A DNA stretch of 64,000 nucleotides, taken from positions 248,001-312,000 of the forward strand of contig NZ_QUHC01000003.1 of assembly GCF_003479425.1 (NCBI RefSeq), written 5' to 3'. The stretch is from Odoribacter sp. AF15-53. GTDB lineage: Bacteria; Bacteroidota; Bacteroidia; Bacteroidales; Marinifilaceae. A program made the translations under genes and the position numbers. How positions within the stretch are numbered: the stretch's first letter is position 1; each line of letters begins with the position of its first letter. The notes below the pieces were generated by a model, which made no database searches, had not been told where the DNA came from, and saw nothing but the letters and a program-made list of their open reading frames with translations. This document shows positions 17,954-26,281 of the stretch, piece after piece.

Positions 17954-19225
17954 TCATTCCACGAGTTCCACGCTGAAATCATCAATGTAAATTCCTTCTT
18001 CGGGGGTGATTTCTTTCCCGTATGTACGGATTTCTATTCGTAAAAGTTTGGCATCTTCCGGGGCGGTATAGATTCCGTGAAATTTGGTTTCCCAGCCGTT
18101 TGTTTGTTTTAGATAACTTTGTGCCTGGATGGCTTTATTGTTTTCGGCCGGGAGGGCGGTGCTTTTGCTTTTTCGCCAATAACAGTAGTATTTCCAGGGG
18201 AAGGAGGAGGAAGGGGCATTCACGTGCATTTTTATTTCGTAGCGTTTGCCGGGTTTGATGTCGACATCCTGGTACAAGTAGGTTTTGCCTTGCAAGAAAA
18301 CAGCTTGGTTTTTGGAATGAACTTTTTCGCCCGTGATTTTTATGGCGGTACTGTCTTTCCCGTCTTTGTAAAAATGCCAGTTGTCGGGTTCTTGCTCCGG
18401 GTTGTTCCATGATTCAAAGTCTCCGTTTTGCAAGAGGTTTATCCCGTTTCCTTGGATTCCTCCTTCCGGTAGTTCCGGAAAGTTGCAATTTATTCGGGTG
18501 CTTTTGTTCGTGTCGATTGCTTCCGTGAAGGGGATAATTTTCCGTTTCGTGGTGTTTTCTGTGTGATAGGTTATGGAAAGGAGGACTTCTCCTTTTTTCG
18601 TCGGGAATGTTAGTAGTTCCGCCTGTCCTGTTTTGTTTATCGGCTTGATGATCGTGCCGGAGGAGGTCGTGTTACCTGTAAAATTGATTGCCACGGGGAC
18701 GAATGATAGTTCTAAATTTACATCAGTAATGTCTTCGGGGATGGAGTTCACGGTGACTTGTAATTTTCCTACTCTTCTGAAGAGGCGGATCGGGGGAATT
18801 GTTGTTTTACTTTCGGTGATGCTGACACTTTGGAAAGCGGTTTGGAGATCGTTGGCTTCGTGGTAGGTGTTTCCATCTTGGGGTAAATGAAGGAATAGGT
18901 TTTCCAAGGATTCTCCGATTTCTGATGTGAGTGGGGTTTCGTCGGAACTATGGGTGACGAGAGCAAGTCTGTATCTGCCTAACGGAAGAAGCGCGTTGAT
19001 TGAGCGCTCGTGGATGTCCTGTGAAGAGTAGGTCTCGTGACGGATAATCTGGTTGTCCCGGTCGATGGCGAATAGGTGCAGGCTAGAAATTTCGTTTGCT
19101 TCGAGAGAGTCTTGCCAAGTGTCGCTTTGGAGAGTGATCCGAACTCCCTGTCCCTCTATTGTTTTGTCTTTATGGCACGAAAAAAGAACAAGTAGTAGAA
19201 CAGGCAAGAAAAAGGTCATTTTCAT
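17954..19225 (-). CDS. FimB/Mfa2-like anchoring lipoprotein with C-terminal carbohydrate-binding-like domain
   Basis: 423 residues with a lipoprotein signal (Cys in LVLFSCHKDK). Residues ~25-125 resemble the FimB/Mfa2 fimbria-anchoring family: SLHLFAIDRDNQII and LLPLGRYRLALVTHSSD are typical of its first transthyretin-like domain. A second beta domain follows to about residue 255. The last ~160 residues (from NLLQNGDFESWNNPEQEP to FSVELVE) look like a galactose-binding/CBM4-9-type jelly roll, with the usual NGDFESW start and YIDDFSVE end. No major fimbrillin gene lies next to it. A surface adhesin or pilus-tip/anchor role is likely (inference). It lies about 100 nt upstream of yebC and may be transcribed alone. 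Confidence 0.65.
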   Translation of the reverse strand: MKMTFFLPVLLLVLFSCHKDKTIEGQGVRITLQSDTWQDSLEANEISSLHLFAIDRDNQIIRHETYSSQDIHERSINALLPLGRYRLALVTHSSDETPLTSEIGESLENLFLHLPQDGNTYHEANDLQTAFQSVSITESKTTIPPIRLFRRVGKLQVTVNSIPEDITDVNLELSFVPVAINFTGNTTSSGTIIKPINKTGQAELLTFPTKKGEVLLSITYHTENTTKRKIIPFTEAIDTNKSTRINCNFPELPEGGIQGNGINLLQNGDFESWNNPEQEPDNWHFYKDGKDSTAIKITGEKVHSKNQAVFLQGKTYLYQDVDIKPGKRYEIKMHVNAPSSSFPWKYYCYWRKSKSTALPAENNKAIQAQSYLKQTNGWETKFHGIYTAPEDAKLLRIEIRTYGKEITPEEGIYIDDFSVELVE

Positions 19226-19323
19226 AGCCGTTTATTTTGTTAGTTTATACAAACGCTCTCACGCTGAAAACGGGCGTGTTTTCTCCACACTTAACAAAGT
19301 TAAGCAATAAGGTGATGAATAGC

Positions 19324-19340
19324 AAGAGATTTTGTCTCTT
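19324..19340 (-). terminator. Possible terminator at the end of glsA
   Basis: AAGAGA and TCTCTT form a 6-bp stem with a 5-nt loop overlapping the glutaminase stop codon. The U-tract on the minus strand is weak, so this is a modest candidate. Confidence 0.35.
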
Positions 19341-20253
19341 AAAAAATAGAAATCCCGATGTTTGTCGTGAAACGTTCGAGAGTTTCTATGCCCATGAACG
19401 AATTTCCGTGTTCGTTCAGTTCGGGGCTCCACACGGCGATACTGAGTTTACCCGGAATGATGGCAACGACTCCGCCACCGACACCGCTTTTCCCCGGCAT
19501 CCCGACGCGGAAGGCAAATTCTCCCGATTCATCGTAGAATCCGCAGGTAAGCATCAGGGCACTGAGGCGTTTGGAACGACTCACGGTGAGGATGTCCTCG
19601 TTGTTATGCGGGTTCGTGCCGTGGTTGGCAAGGAACAGGAAAGATTTTGCCAGATCCTCGCAGGTCATGGCGATGCTGCATTGGTTACAATAGACGTCGA
19701 TCAGGGAATCCACGTCGTTCTCGATGTTGCCGAAACTTTTCATGAAATGTCCCAGGGCTTGGTTGCGGCTGGCATGTTCCATTTCGGATTGGGCGACGAG
19801 TTTGTCAAAATAGATATCATCGTTACCGGCAACGCCCCGCACGAATTGCAGGATGGCTTCTTTCGGGCGGTGGTAGAGGTTCATTAATTTATCGGTGACC
19901 ACGAGAGCTCCGGCGTTGATGAAGGGATTCCGCGGGATTCCGTGTTCGTGTTCCAACTGTATGAGCGAGTTGAAGGGAGTACCTGACGGTTCTCTACCCA
20001 CGTATTTCCACAGTTCGCCCCCCATGTGGCGTACGACCATGGCAAGGGTGAAGACTTTCGATATACTTTGTATCGAGAATTTGGTCTGGTAATCTCCGGT
20101 ACCGATGAGTTGGCCGTCTAGGGTGGCGATGGCTATTCCGTATTGTTGGGGATTAACGTTAGCCAAGGCCGGGATATAATCAGCTACTTTCCCTTTCCCG
20201 AAAAGAGGTTTAACTTCTTGATATATATTGTCAATAACTTCCTGATAATTCAT
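19339..20253 (-). CDS. glsA: Glutaminase A
   Basis: 304 residues, normal for the serine-dependent beta-lactamase-like glutaminases. It hydrolyses L-glutamine to L-glutamate and ammonia in the cytoplasm. The catalytic SxxK motif is S63-I-S-K66 within KFSIQSISKVFTL. Other family hallmarks are PSGTPFNSLIQLE, PRNPFINAGAL, the Tyr of FYDESGEFA, and GMPGKSGVGGGVVAI near the C-terminus. A -7 promoter box (20276-20283) lies just upstream, so it is probably transcribed independently of the gene before it. In gut bacteria it is often linked to acid tolerance or nitrogen supply (established for the family elsewhere, not shown here). Confidence 0.95.
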   Translation of the reverse strand: MNYQEVIDNIYQEVKPLFGKGKVADYIPALANVNPQQYGIAIATLDGQLIGTGDYQTKFSIQSISKVFTLAMVVRHMGGELWKYVGREPSGTPFNSLIQLEHEHGIPRNPFINAGALVVTDKLMNLYHRPKEAILQFVRGVAGNDDIYFDKLVAQSEMEHASRNQALGHFMKSFGNIENDVDSLIDVYCNQCSIAMTCEDLAKSFLFLANHGTNPHNNEDILTVSRSKRLSALMLTCGFYDESGEFAFRVGMPGKSGVGGGVVAIIPGKLSIAVWSPELNEHGNSFMGIETLERFTTNIGISIF

Positions 20254-20275
20254 CGCAATCGTTTGTTTAACGTTG

Positions 20276-20283
20276 CAAAGATA
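20276..20283 (-). promoter_or_regulatory. -7 promoter box of glsA
   Basis: TATCTTTG on the minus strand matches TAnnTTTG exactly and sits 22 nt before the glsA start. I do not see a clear -33 TTTG at the usual spacing. Confidence 0.45.
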
Positions 20284-20300
20284 AAAAAGATTTTTACTAT

Positions 20301-21908
20301 TTATTCTTTCGGTGTTTTTGTAAGTTTGTTGATAAGTTTATTTACCTGTTTTCGGGCTTTTAATCTTTTTGTGATGAGTAGTAGAAGTATGAGTAATAGA
20401 AATATTGTAATAGGGCTTATCGAGTAGTATATGGCATACCACATGTGTTGTAGGAAGGTGGTTTCTTCTATACTGGGTGTTGCGTGAATTTTATCTTGAT
20501 TAAGGATTGTTTCGTTTACGATGGCTAGTAAACTAATTCCTGCCGTGATATAAGTCAGGTATTTTATCAAGTTGTCGTTATTTTCTTGATAGGAGAAGGA
20601 GAGATCTTCGGTACGTAAATCTAATTGGAATTTGATTTCTTCGAATGAACGTAATACTCCATTTTGTTGGCATACGAGAGAGAAAAGGTCATCCATCTCG
20701 GCAATCATGAGGTGGGATTCGTTTAACAAGTGGATAATTTGTTGCCGTTTCCGGTGTAGTTTGGAGATCATGTGTAATTGTTGAGAATCCGTTTTGATGG
20801 ATAGTAATGAATAGGCGTAAGCTAATTCAAAATAAAGTATTTTACTTTTTTCTACACATGAAAGAATCCCGTGATCTAAACCGGCAATGCATGGATTCAT
20901 GCAGAAGTAGGTGGAGTTTATTTCCGTGCAATTGGTACGGCTTTGTTGCATGCGGATGTACTGTCGACCGGCTTCACAACTATTTTTTAAATTTAATAAC
21001 AAGGCATTGGAGCCGAATGCGAAGCAACTTGTGAAATTTCTGGATCCCCACCGGTTGCTCAGGCGTTGTGTAACCACTTCTGAAGGGACGTATTCAAAAC
21101 CTTCATCAGAGGTTAACAAGCCGTAAAGATTGTTCCCGTATTGTTTGATTACACGATCTAAAGGACGCGTAAGGTTCTCCCCGTATATAGGTCCTATATC
21201 TTGTATTTCAATAATGGCGTAGTTAAATAAACTTGGACAAGAAAGTTTTAATTCATCAATGATAGCCATGCGCTCTTTGTCGTTGTTTATTTTCTTCTTG
21301 ATTGGGAGATTGTGTTTGATCTCCATGATAAGTTCGAAGCAAAGATCTTTTAAGATTCCCCGGTAGTCATCGAGAACGATTTTGTTTTCCGGGTGGGACA
21401 ATAGATAGTCTGTATCGGGATGTGGCCATTTATTGAAATTCTTGGTTTCTGGTTCGTAAAAGCGATGTTTTAAAAAAATGAGATCTTTATCTTCAATATT
21501 TTGTACGGGAATGTTAAAAACGAGATGGGCAATATTGAGATTCTTGAATATAGATAGAAATACATCTACTTCTAGTGGCGATTGGTTGTCTGCGCGTTTA
21601 ATAATAAAACTTTTCACGTGATAACGTTCACAATAATAGCTGTGATCTGGTCCCGTACCGTTGTGAAATTGGTCCCCGCTTTGACAACAGGTACATAGTT
21701 CCGGTTTATTTCCTTTGGTTGTGGGAACAGGCTTCCCAAGGCAATGGGGGACGATGTCGGCAAGAGATTGGTACGAGGGTGAAGGTTGAGCGGGATGTAG
21801 GGCTTTAAGGATTTTTTGTGTGGTAATATCTTCTAATTCGGATGCGAATGTAGAAAGAAAAGAAAGAGCCCCTTTCTTTATTGTGAGTACGTTCCTGTGA
21901 AAGTCCAT
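20301..21908 (-). CDS. Unrecognised protein with Cys/His-rich N-terminus, coiled coil and two C-terminal membrane helices
   Basis: 535 residues; I do not recognise the family. No signal peptide. Around residues 70-95 lies a Cys/His cluster (ELCTCCQSGDQF, then DHSYYCERYHVK) that could bind zinc. A long mixed domain follows. Residues ~370-450 are strongly helical and charged, probably a coiled coil. Two membrane helices end the protein (around YLTYITAGISLLAIVN and ISPITIFLLLILLLL), followed by a basic tail. Large soluble domain, long helices and a terminal pair of membrane spans recall CorA-type transporters, but the Gly-Met-Asn motif is absent, so this is only a shape resemblance. It starts 8 nt after the methyltransferase stop, so the two genes probably act together. 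Confidence 0.7.
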   Translation of the reverse strand: MDFHRNVLTIKKGALSFLSTFASELEDITTQKILKALHPAQPSPSYQSLADIVPHCLGKPVPTTKGNKPELCTCCQSGDQFHNGTGPDHSYYCERYHVKSFIIKRADNQSPLEVDVFLSIFKNLNIAHLVFNIPVQNIEDKDLIFLKHRFYEPETKNFNKWPHPDTDYLLSHPENKIVLDDYRGILKDLCFELIMEIKHNLPIKKKINNDKERMAIIDELKLSCPSLFNYAIIEIQDIGPIYGENLTRPLDRVIKQYGNNLYGLLTSDEGFEYVPSEVVTQRLSNRWGSRNFTSCFAFGSNALLLNLKNSCEAGRQYIRMQQSRTNCTEINSTYFCMNPCIAGLDHGILSCVEKSKILYFELAYAYSLLSIKTDSQQLHMISKLHRKRQQIIHLLNESHLMIAEMDDLFSLVCQQNGVLRSFEEIKFQLDLRTEDLSFSYQENNDNLIKYLTYITAGISLLAIVNETILNQDKIHATPSIEETTFLQHMWYAIYYSISPITIFLLLILLLLITKRLKARKQVNKLINKLTKTPKE

Positions 21909-21916
21909 GAGATTTG

Positions 21917-22702
21917 CTAATTAATTTTGCGGAATAAAAGATACATGTCTCTACCGTGTTGAGCTTGCATTTCAGGTGATGCGTTTAGGAGGTCATCCGT
22001 GTCTGTTAGGGGGTGAATATCCGGAATATTTGCATGGAATACCTGAAAATCCAAGCGTTCCATGCCTAGTGTATTTATCGTTTTGGTAAAAGTTTCTGAT
22101 TCAAAAAAATGGGCGGGGAGAATACCCGTTTGATCAATACAGCGATTAAACTCTTCTTTGGAAATAGCGATCTCTTGCAGTTGACCATTTTCCAAATAGC
22201 TTTTCGTGTAGACATCATGAGGAGCAATGGAATGACAAGTCGTGACGGCAAGTAATCCATTAGGATTTAGCAAGTTTATAAGATGTTCCAGTATGGGGAA
22301 TACACTATTTGTCGGTAGATGTTGTAGAATGTGACTTGAAAGAATAAAATCAAAATTTTGTTGATCTTTTAATTCTTCTGTTTTGCAATTAAATAAAGAG
22401 GTTTTTTCCGTAAGGTTATTTTTATTAATAATGTCTTTTGCCATGTTTAGGCGATTGTTGTCGGGATCTAGTGCTATAATTTCCCTAAAATAGGGAGCGA
22501 ATACCGGTAATAAGCGTCCTCCTCCACATCCGGCATCTAAAAAACGTTGCCTTCCTTTTTCCGGTAATGAACGAAGGTGATCAATAAGACGGTTTAAAAT
22601 GCGATCTTCACTTTTTTGCCAGTATTGAGGATATGGCTCATGATGTTTTATGTATTGATTCGTGATTACATCATGAGTATCCGGATATTGATATGCTTTC
22701 AT
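21917..22702 (-). CDS. Class I SAM-dependent methyltransferase
   Basis: 261 residues, cytoplasmic. The SAM-binding motif I is FLDAGCGGGRLLPVF (about residues 55-70), motif II IIALDPDNNRLNMAK, and a later FDFILSSHILQHLP segment fits motif IV/V. Substrate is unknown. It sits 33 nt after menE, but it lacks the UbiE/MenG signatures, so I do not assign it to menaquinone methylation. A -7 box at 22723-22730 suggests its own promoter. The next gene begins 8 nt downstream and encodes the two-helix membrane protein, which may be its partner or substrate (inference). Confidence 0.85.
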   Translation of the reverse strand: MKAYQYPDTHDVITNQYIKHHEPYPQYWQKSEDRILNRLIDHLRSLPEKGRQRFLDAGCGGGRLLPVFAPYFREIIALDPDNNRLNMAKDIINKNNLTEKTSLFNCKTEELKDQQNFDFILSSHILQHLPTNSVFPILEHLINLLNPNGLLAVTTCHSIAPHDVYTKSYLENGQLQEIAISKEEFNRCIDQTGILPAHFFESETFTKTINTLGMERLDFQVFHANIPDIHPLTDTDDLLNASPEMQAQHGRDMYLLFRKIN

Positions 22703-22722
22703 AACAAGAATATTAAGTTATG

Positions 22723-22730
22723 CAAATATA
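22723..22730 (-). promoter_or_regulatory. -7 promoter box of the methyltransferase unit
   Basis: TATATTTG on the minus strand matches TAnnTTTG and lies 20 nt before the methyltransferase start, between it and the menE stop. The -33 box is not clear. Confidence 0.45.
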
Positions 22731-22735
22731 GAAAA

Positions 22736-23767
22736 TTATATAATTTTTCGTATAATTTTCCCCGAATAGGTTTCTTGAAAGTGGTCCATGAAATAGATTC
22801 GTTTGGGAACTTCATAAGGAGCAAGATGTTTTCGGGCTTCATCCAATAGTTCTTGTTGGGAATTTGCGGGCCAAGGGGTGTCCTCTATAACAATTACAGC
22901 CATTTGTCCTAGGTATTCATCGGGTACGGACGTGATAAAAAAACGTCGGGAGATGAGTGGGGAGAGACGGTGTTCTATGTTCTCGGGGAAAAGTTTTACT
23001 CCTCCGGAATTGATCACGTTATCTACCCGGCCGAGCCATTCGAATTGGGTTTGCGTGTGAAGGATGACAAGATCGTTGGTTATGAATTGTTGTTCGTGTA
23101 AATGTGGGGCATGGATGATGAGGCAACCGCGTTTGTCTTGCGAGAAATGAACGTCTCCCAAGGCAAAGTAGAATGAGTTTTGCCGGGGTCCGTTGATGGG
23201 GCGCAGGGCCACGTGGGAAACTGTTTCTGTCATACCGTAGGTGGCGTAACAGTTTGTCGAGAAGGATTGTAGTTGTTTTTCCAGTTTTGAGGATATAGCC
23301 GCGCCACCGATAAGAATTTGCCGGAGACGAGTGAAATGTTGTCTCGTGCTTGGGGATTTCAGGGTTGTTTCTACTTGCATGGGAACCATTGCTGCGAGGT
23401 CGAAAGGCATGTCTAATGTCGCGAGGGGGGAAGAGGAGGGGGGTACCGTGTGTAGATTTGCCCCGGAAAGAATGGCCCGGACAATCATCATTTTCCCGGC
23501 GATGTAGGAAGGCGAGAGACATAGTAAAAGGTTCGAGCCCGTCCCGATGTGGAAAAAGCGATTTGTCAATTCGGCAGAAGCGATCATGTCCCTTTTTAAA
23601 AGGTGAAGTTCTTTGGGGGTTCCCGTGGAACCCGAGGTATGACCGGTAACGTAGTCTTCGTTATTATACCATTCTTTTAGAAAGTTTGTCACGGTTTCAT
23701 CTTCTTGGCCTTCAATCTCGTTGGCGGATGTGTATCGTTTCCCGTTTAATCGAATATTCCAAAGCAT
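22736..23767 (-). CDS. menE: o-Succinylbenzoate-CoA ligase
   Basis: 343 residues, shorter than the ~480 of Bacillus MenE but close to the compact Bacteroidales form. It is an AMP-forming acyl-CoA synthetase that activates o-succinylbenzoate to its CoA ester in menaquinone synthesis. The ATP-binding P-loop is TSGSTGTPKE (residues 44-53). Further signatures are YATYGMTETVSHVAL, the hinge region DLVILHTQTQFEWLGRVDNV with the conserved Gly-Arg-x-Asp, and a C-terminal catalytic lysine in YSGKIIRKI. It begins 3 nt after the menC stop, so the two are one operon. Identity is supported by this linkage. Confidence 0.93.
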   Translation of the reverse strand: MLWNIRLNGKRYTSANEIEGQEDETVTNFLKEWYNNEDYVTGHTSGSTGTPKELHLLKRDMIASAELTNRFFHIGTGSNLLLCLSPSYIAGKMMIVRAILSGANLHTVPPSSSPLATLDMPFDLAAMVPMQVETTLKSPSTRQHFTRLRQILIGGAAISSKLEKQLQSFSTNCYATYGMTETVSHVALRPINGPRQNSFYFALGDVHFSQDKRGCLIIHAPHLHEQQFITNDLVILHTQTQFEWLGRVDNVINSGGVKLFPENIEHRLSPLISRRFFITSVPDEYLGQMAVIVIEDTPWPANSQQELLDEARKHLAPYEVPKRIYFMDHFQETYSGKIIRKII

Positions 23768-23770
23768 GGT

Positions 23771-24817
23771 TTAAAATTTTAACGATGTAAGATCCCAATT
23801 TTTCCCCGGGTTGTAACAAAGTACGGAACCGGATTGTTCTAAGGGGGAAGGGATATTATTGGTGTATAATTGCCCGGTTCCCAATCCTTGGGGTATCTGT
23901 ACGTTTAGAAGTGCGGTCCATTGGGCGATGGCGTTGAGCCCCACGTTTGATTCGAGGGCGGACGTGATCCACCATCCGATTTGATGTTTGTCGGCTAGTC
24001 GAATCCATTCTTCCGAACCGAGAAAGCCGCCAACGAGTGCGGGTTTTAAGATGATATACTGGGGGTGAATAGTTTCCAGCATGTCTATTTTTTCTCGCGT
24101 GTCGTTGATCCCGATCAGTTCTTCGTCCAAGGCGATCGGGACGGGAGTATTCCGGCATAATTTACTCATTTTTTCCCATTGTCCCTGGCGGATAGGTTGT
24201 TCAATGGAATGCAGGCCATAGCGGGATAATTGTTCCAGTTTGCGAGGGGCTTCGTCGGGGTGGAATGCACCGTTTGCATCTACTCGAAGTTCGATGGTCT
24301 CTTTGCTGAACGAGGAACGTATGGCATGTAGTAAATCGAGTTCTGCCTGGAAGTCAATGGCCCCGATTTTTAGTTTGATGCAATGAAAGCCTGCTTCCAG
24401 TTTCTCGATGATGCGTTGTCGCATGGTTTCCTTGTCGCCCATCCAGATGAGGCCGTTGATCTCTATGGTGGTTGTTCCTTCAGGAAACGGGGAGGGATAG
24501 ATGATGCGTTTGCCCTTGTTGGACAAATCGGCTAGGGCGGTTTCTATGCCGAAACGGATGGAACTCCATGTTTGAAGTTCTTGGGGGGAAAAGGTGTTAA
24601 TATGTTGGCATATTTCCTTTAATTTCTCTTCGTAACCGGGAACGTCATCTGCGCTTAATCCCCGGAATAGGGCACATTCCCCCAGCCCGTATATTTCGGG
24701 TTGTTCCGAATCCCATATTTTGATGAACCAAGTTTCCTTCTCCGTGAGAATTCCCCGGGAGGTCCCGGCTGGTTGTTTAAATTTCAACAGGTATTTTGAA
24801 TACGTTGCTTGTAGCAT
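23771..24817 (-). CDS. menC: o-Succinylbenzoate synthase
   Basis: 348 residues from the chosen start, MLQATYSKYLLKF. The open frame extends to 24868, but the extra N-terminal part is not family-like and a -7 box lies within it. Enolase-superfamily dehydratase that converts SHCHC to o-succinylbenzoate. Catalytic features are visible: KLKIGA (acid/base Lys), RVDANGAF (metal Asp), EQPI (metal Glu), DEELIG (metal Asp/Glu) and ILKPALVGG (second Lys). It is followed 3 nt later by menE. In this genome it is cut off from menB, menD and the isochorismate synthase by the 12-kb locus C. It has its own promoter box at 24838 and sits after the terminator of locus C. Confidence 0.95.
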   Translation of the reverse strand: MLQATYSKYLLKFKQPAGTSRGILTEKETWFIKIWDSEQPEIYGLGECALFRGLSADDVPGYEEKLKEICQHINTFSPQELQTWSSIRFGIETALADLSNKGKRIIYPSPFPEGTTTIEINGLIWMGDKETMRQRIIEKLEAGFHCIKLKIGAIDFQAELDLLHAIRSSFSKETIELRVDANGAFHPDEAPRKLEQLSRYGLHSIEQPIRQGQWEKMSKLCRNTPVPIALDEELIGINDTREKIDMLETIHPQYIILKPALVGGFLGSEEWIRLADKHQIGWWITSALESNVGLNAIAQWTALLNVQIPQGLGTGQLYTNNIPSPLEQSGSVLCYNPGKNWDLTSLKF

Positions 24818-24837
24818 AATTCGTTTTTTAGTACAAG

Positions 24838-24845
24838 CAAAAGTA
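24838..24845 (-). promoter_or_regulatory. -7 promoter box of menC-menE
   Basis: TACTTTTG on the minus strand matches TAnnTTTG and lies 21 nt before the chosen menC start. The expected -33 region overlaps the locus C terminator hairpin (24866-24892). Confidence 0.5.
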
Positions 24846-24865
24846 AAGTATTCTGTAGACGAAAT

Positions 24866-24892
24866 CAAGGAGTTTTATTTTAAAACTCCTTG
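24866..24892 (-). terminator. Perfect 12-bp hairpin ending locus C
   Basis: CAAGGAGTTTTA (24866-24877) pairs exactly with TAAAACTCCTTG (24881-24892) around a 3-nt loop. It begins 12 nt past the stop of the last locus C gene. The following U-tract is short (ATTTC), but the stem is A/U-rich in its upper half; it could work in both directions. Confidence 0.7.
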
Positions 24893-24903
24893 GTTTTCGT
24901 ATT

Positions 24904-26265
24904 TTAGATGCCGGGTAAGGCGTTCAATACTTTTTCGATATCCGGTGAAGACGGGCGCACCATACTGGCGTTAACGATTTTCCCTTCCGGGTCAAGCAGT
25001 ATAAAGTGAGGTATTCCAGTTATGTTGTAGTCTTTCTGGAATTGGCTGTCTCGTCCGATCAGGAGTTGAGTCCCGGAAAGTTCTCCGGATTTGACCATGT
25101 TTTCCCAGTCTGCTTTATTCTGATCGGTAGAAAGACTTAGGAACGTGATATTTTTCCCTTCGAATTTTTTCTCCAGTTCTTTCAGAAACGGGATTTCTCT
25201 TTTGCAGGGACCGCACCAAGTTGCCCAAATGTCGATGTACAGGTATTTCCCTTTGAAGTCTTTCAGCGAGAAGGTTTTCCCGTTGATATCCTGTCCCTTG
25301 AAATCAGGAGACGGGCGTCCGACCGATGTGAGGTTCCATTGATCACGAACCTCTTTATACGCGGCTCGTAGAGCGGGATCGGTGACGTAAGCATTGTAGA
25401 TGTTTTCCAGATCGGTAATGTTGCGAATACCATTTTTCTTCACGTAGTTTACGGCAATACCGTTCAAGATGATTTGTTTTACGTTCTCATTCTGAATGTT
25501 TTCGGCGAGATATTTCATCTGGCTGATGCATCTGTCGTAAAGGTTGGGAATTCTTTTTCCCGGTGAAGCGAGGATGATTGCGGCTTCCGAAACAAATTCC
25601 CGATATAACGGGAGGTGTGCAAGCTGTTCGTCTCCTTGTATAAGTTGTTTCAACATATCGTAATATTCCTGCCCCGGCTGGTAGCTTGTGTCTTGTGTAA
25701 AATAAGCATATCCCATGGGATGCATGAGTATATTGAAGGCGTACATATATTTGATGCGTCCCTTTTCCCATGCCACGAAATCGGGGTTTACGGTTTCCAG
25801 TTTCCTAGCTTGTAATAATTTGGTTGCCTCGTCTGTTTTCTGTTGAACAAGAGTGATTAGTTCTTCTAGCGGACGGGCATATTCGTTCGGGGTGATTTCC
25901 GTGTAAGTGATTGCGTTGAGGTAGTCGTTTATCGGGGCGTTTTTACCCTCGAATTGAATATCGTCCTTGAATTTTCCGGCATCGAAGGAGATGGTAAGTT
26001 GGTCCCCTTTCTGGAAAAATACATTCTTGAACTCCTCGCCATAGAACAAGCGGGCGTATATCAAATCGCCTTGTAAGGTACATGTGGCCTTGCCGTTCTT
26101 GTCCAGTTCGATTTCGTCAATTAATTCCGGGCTTTGAACGATTGCGACCTTGGAATAAGTTGGGTTTTGAACTTTGAAATTGACAACAATATCGTCCTTG
26201 TTTTTTTGAGAATTTGAACAAGAGTAAGCGATAAAAAATAAGATAATGAATAAAAAACTTTTCAT
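24904..26265 (-). CDS. TlpA-like thioredoxin lipoprotein with DUF4369-type N-terminus, last gene of locus C
   Basis: 453 residues from MKSFLFIILFF. The open frame reaches 26310, but this internal Met gives a proper lipoprotein signal (Cys in IAYSCSNSQ) and a 16-nt gap from the previous stop. An N-terminal DUF4369-like beta domain (about 25-115) is followed by a helical region and a TlpA-type thioredoxin domain with active site W350-C-G-P-C354. It probably acts as a membrane-anchored thiol-disulfide protein in the periplasm. Paired with a second TlpA-like protein immediately upstream; the two differ in their active-site dipeptides. The operon ends in the hairpin at 24866-24892. Confidence 0.88.
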   Translation of the reverse strand: MKSFLFIILFFIAYSCSNSQKNKDDIVVNFKVQNPTYSKVAIVQSPELIDEIELDKNGKATCTLQGDLIYARLFYGEEFKNVFFQKGDQLTISFDAGKFKDDIQFEGKNAPINDYLNAITYTEITPNEYARPLEELITLVQQKTDEATKLLQARKLETVNPDFVAWEKGRIKYMYAFNILMHPMGYAYFTQDTSYQPGQEYYDMLKQLIQGDEQLAHLPLYREFVSEAAIILASPGKRIPNLYDRCISQMKYLAENIQNENVKQIILNGIAVNYVKKNGIRNITDLENIYNAYVTDPALRAAYKEVRDQWNLTSVGRPSPDFKGQDINGKTFSLKDFKGKYLYIDIWATWCGPCKREIPFLKELEKKFEGKNITFLSLSTDQNKADWENMVKSGELSGTQLLIGRDSQFQKDYNITGIPHFILLDPEGKIVNASMVRPSSPDIEKVLNALPGI

Positions 26266-26281
26266 TTTCGTGATATTAATA

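Noticed and set aside
19237..19887. 216-codon plus-strand frame over glsA
   Set aside because: Antisense to conserved glutaminase motifs; no independent support.
21917..22702. Methyltransferase as MenG/UbiE
   Set aside because: It lies near menE but lacks the UbiE signature sequences and appears to be transcribed with an unrelated membrane protein.
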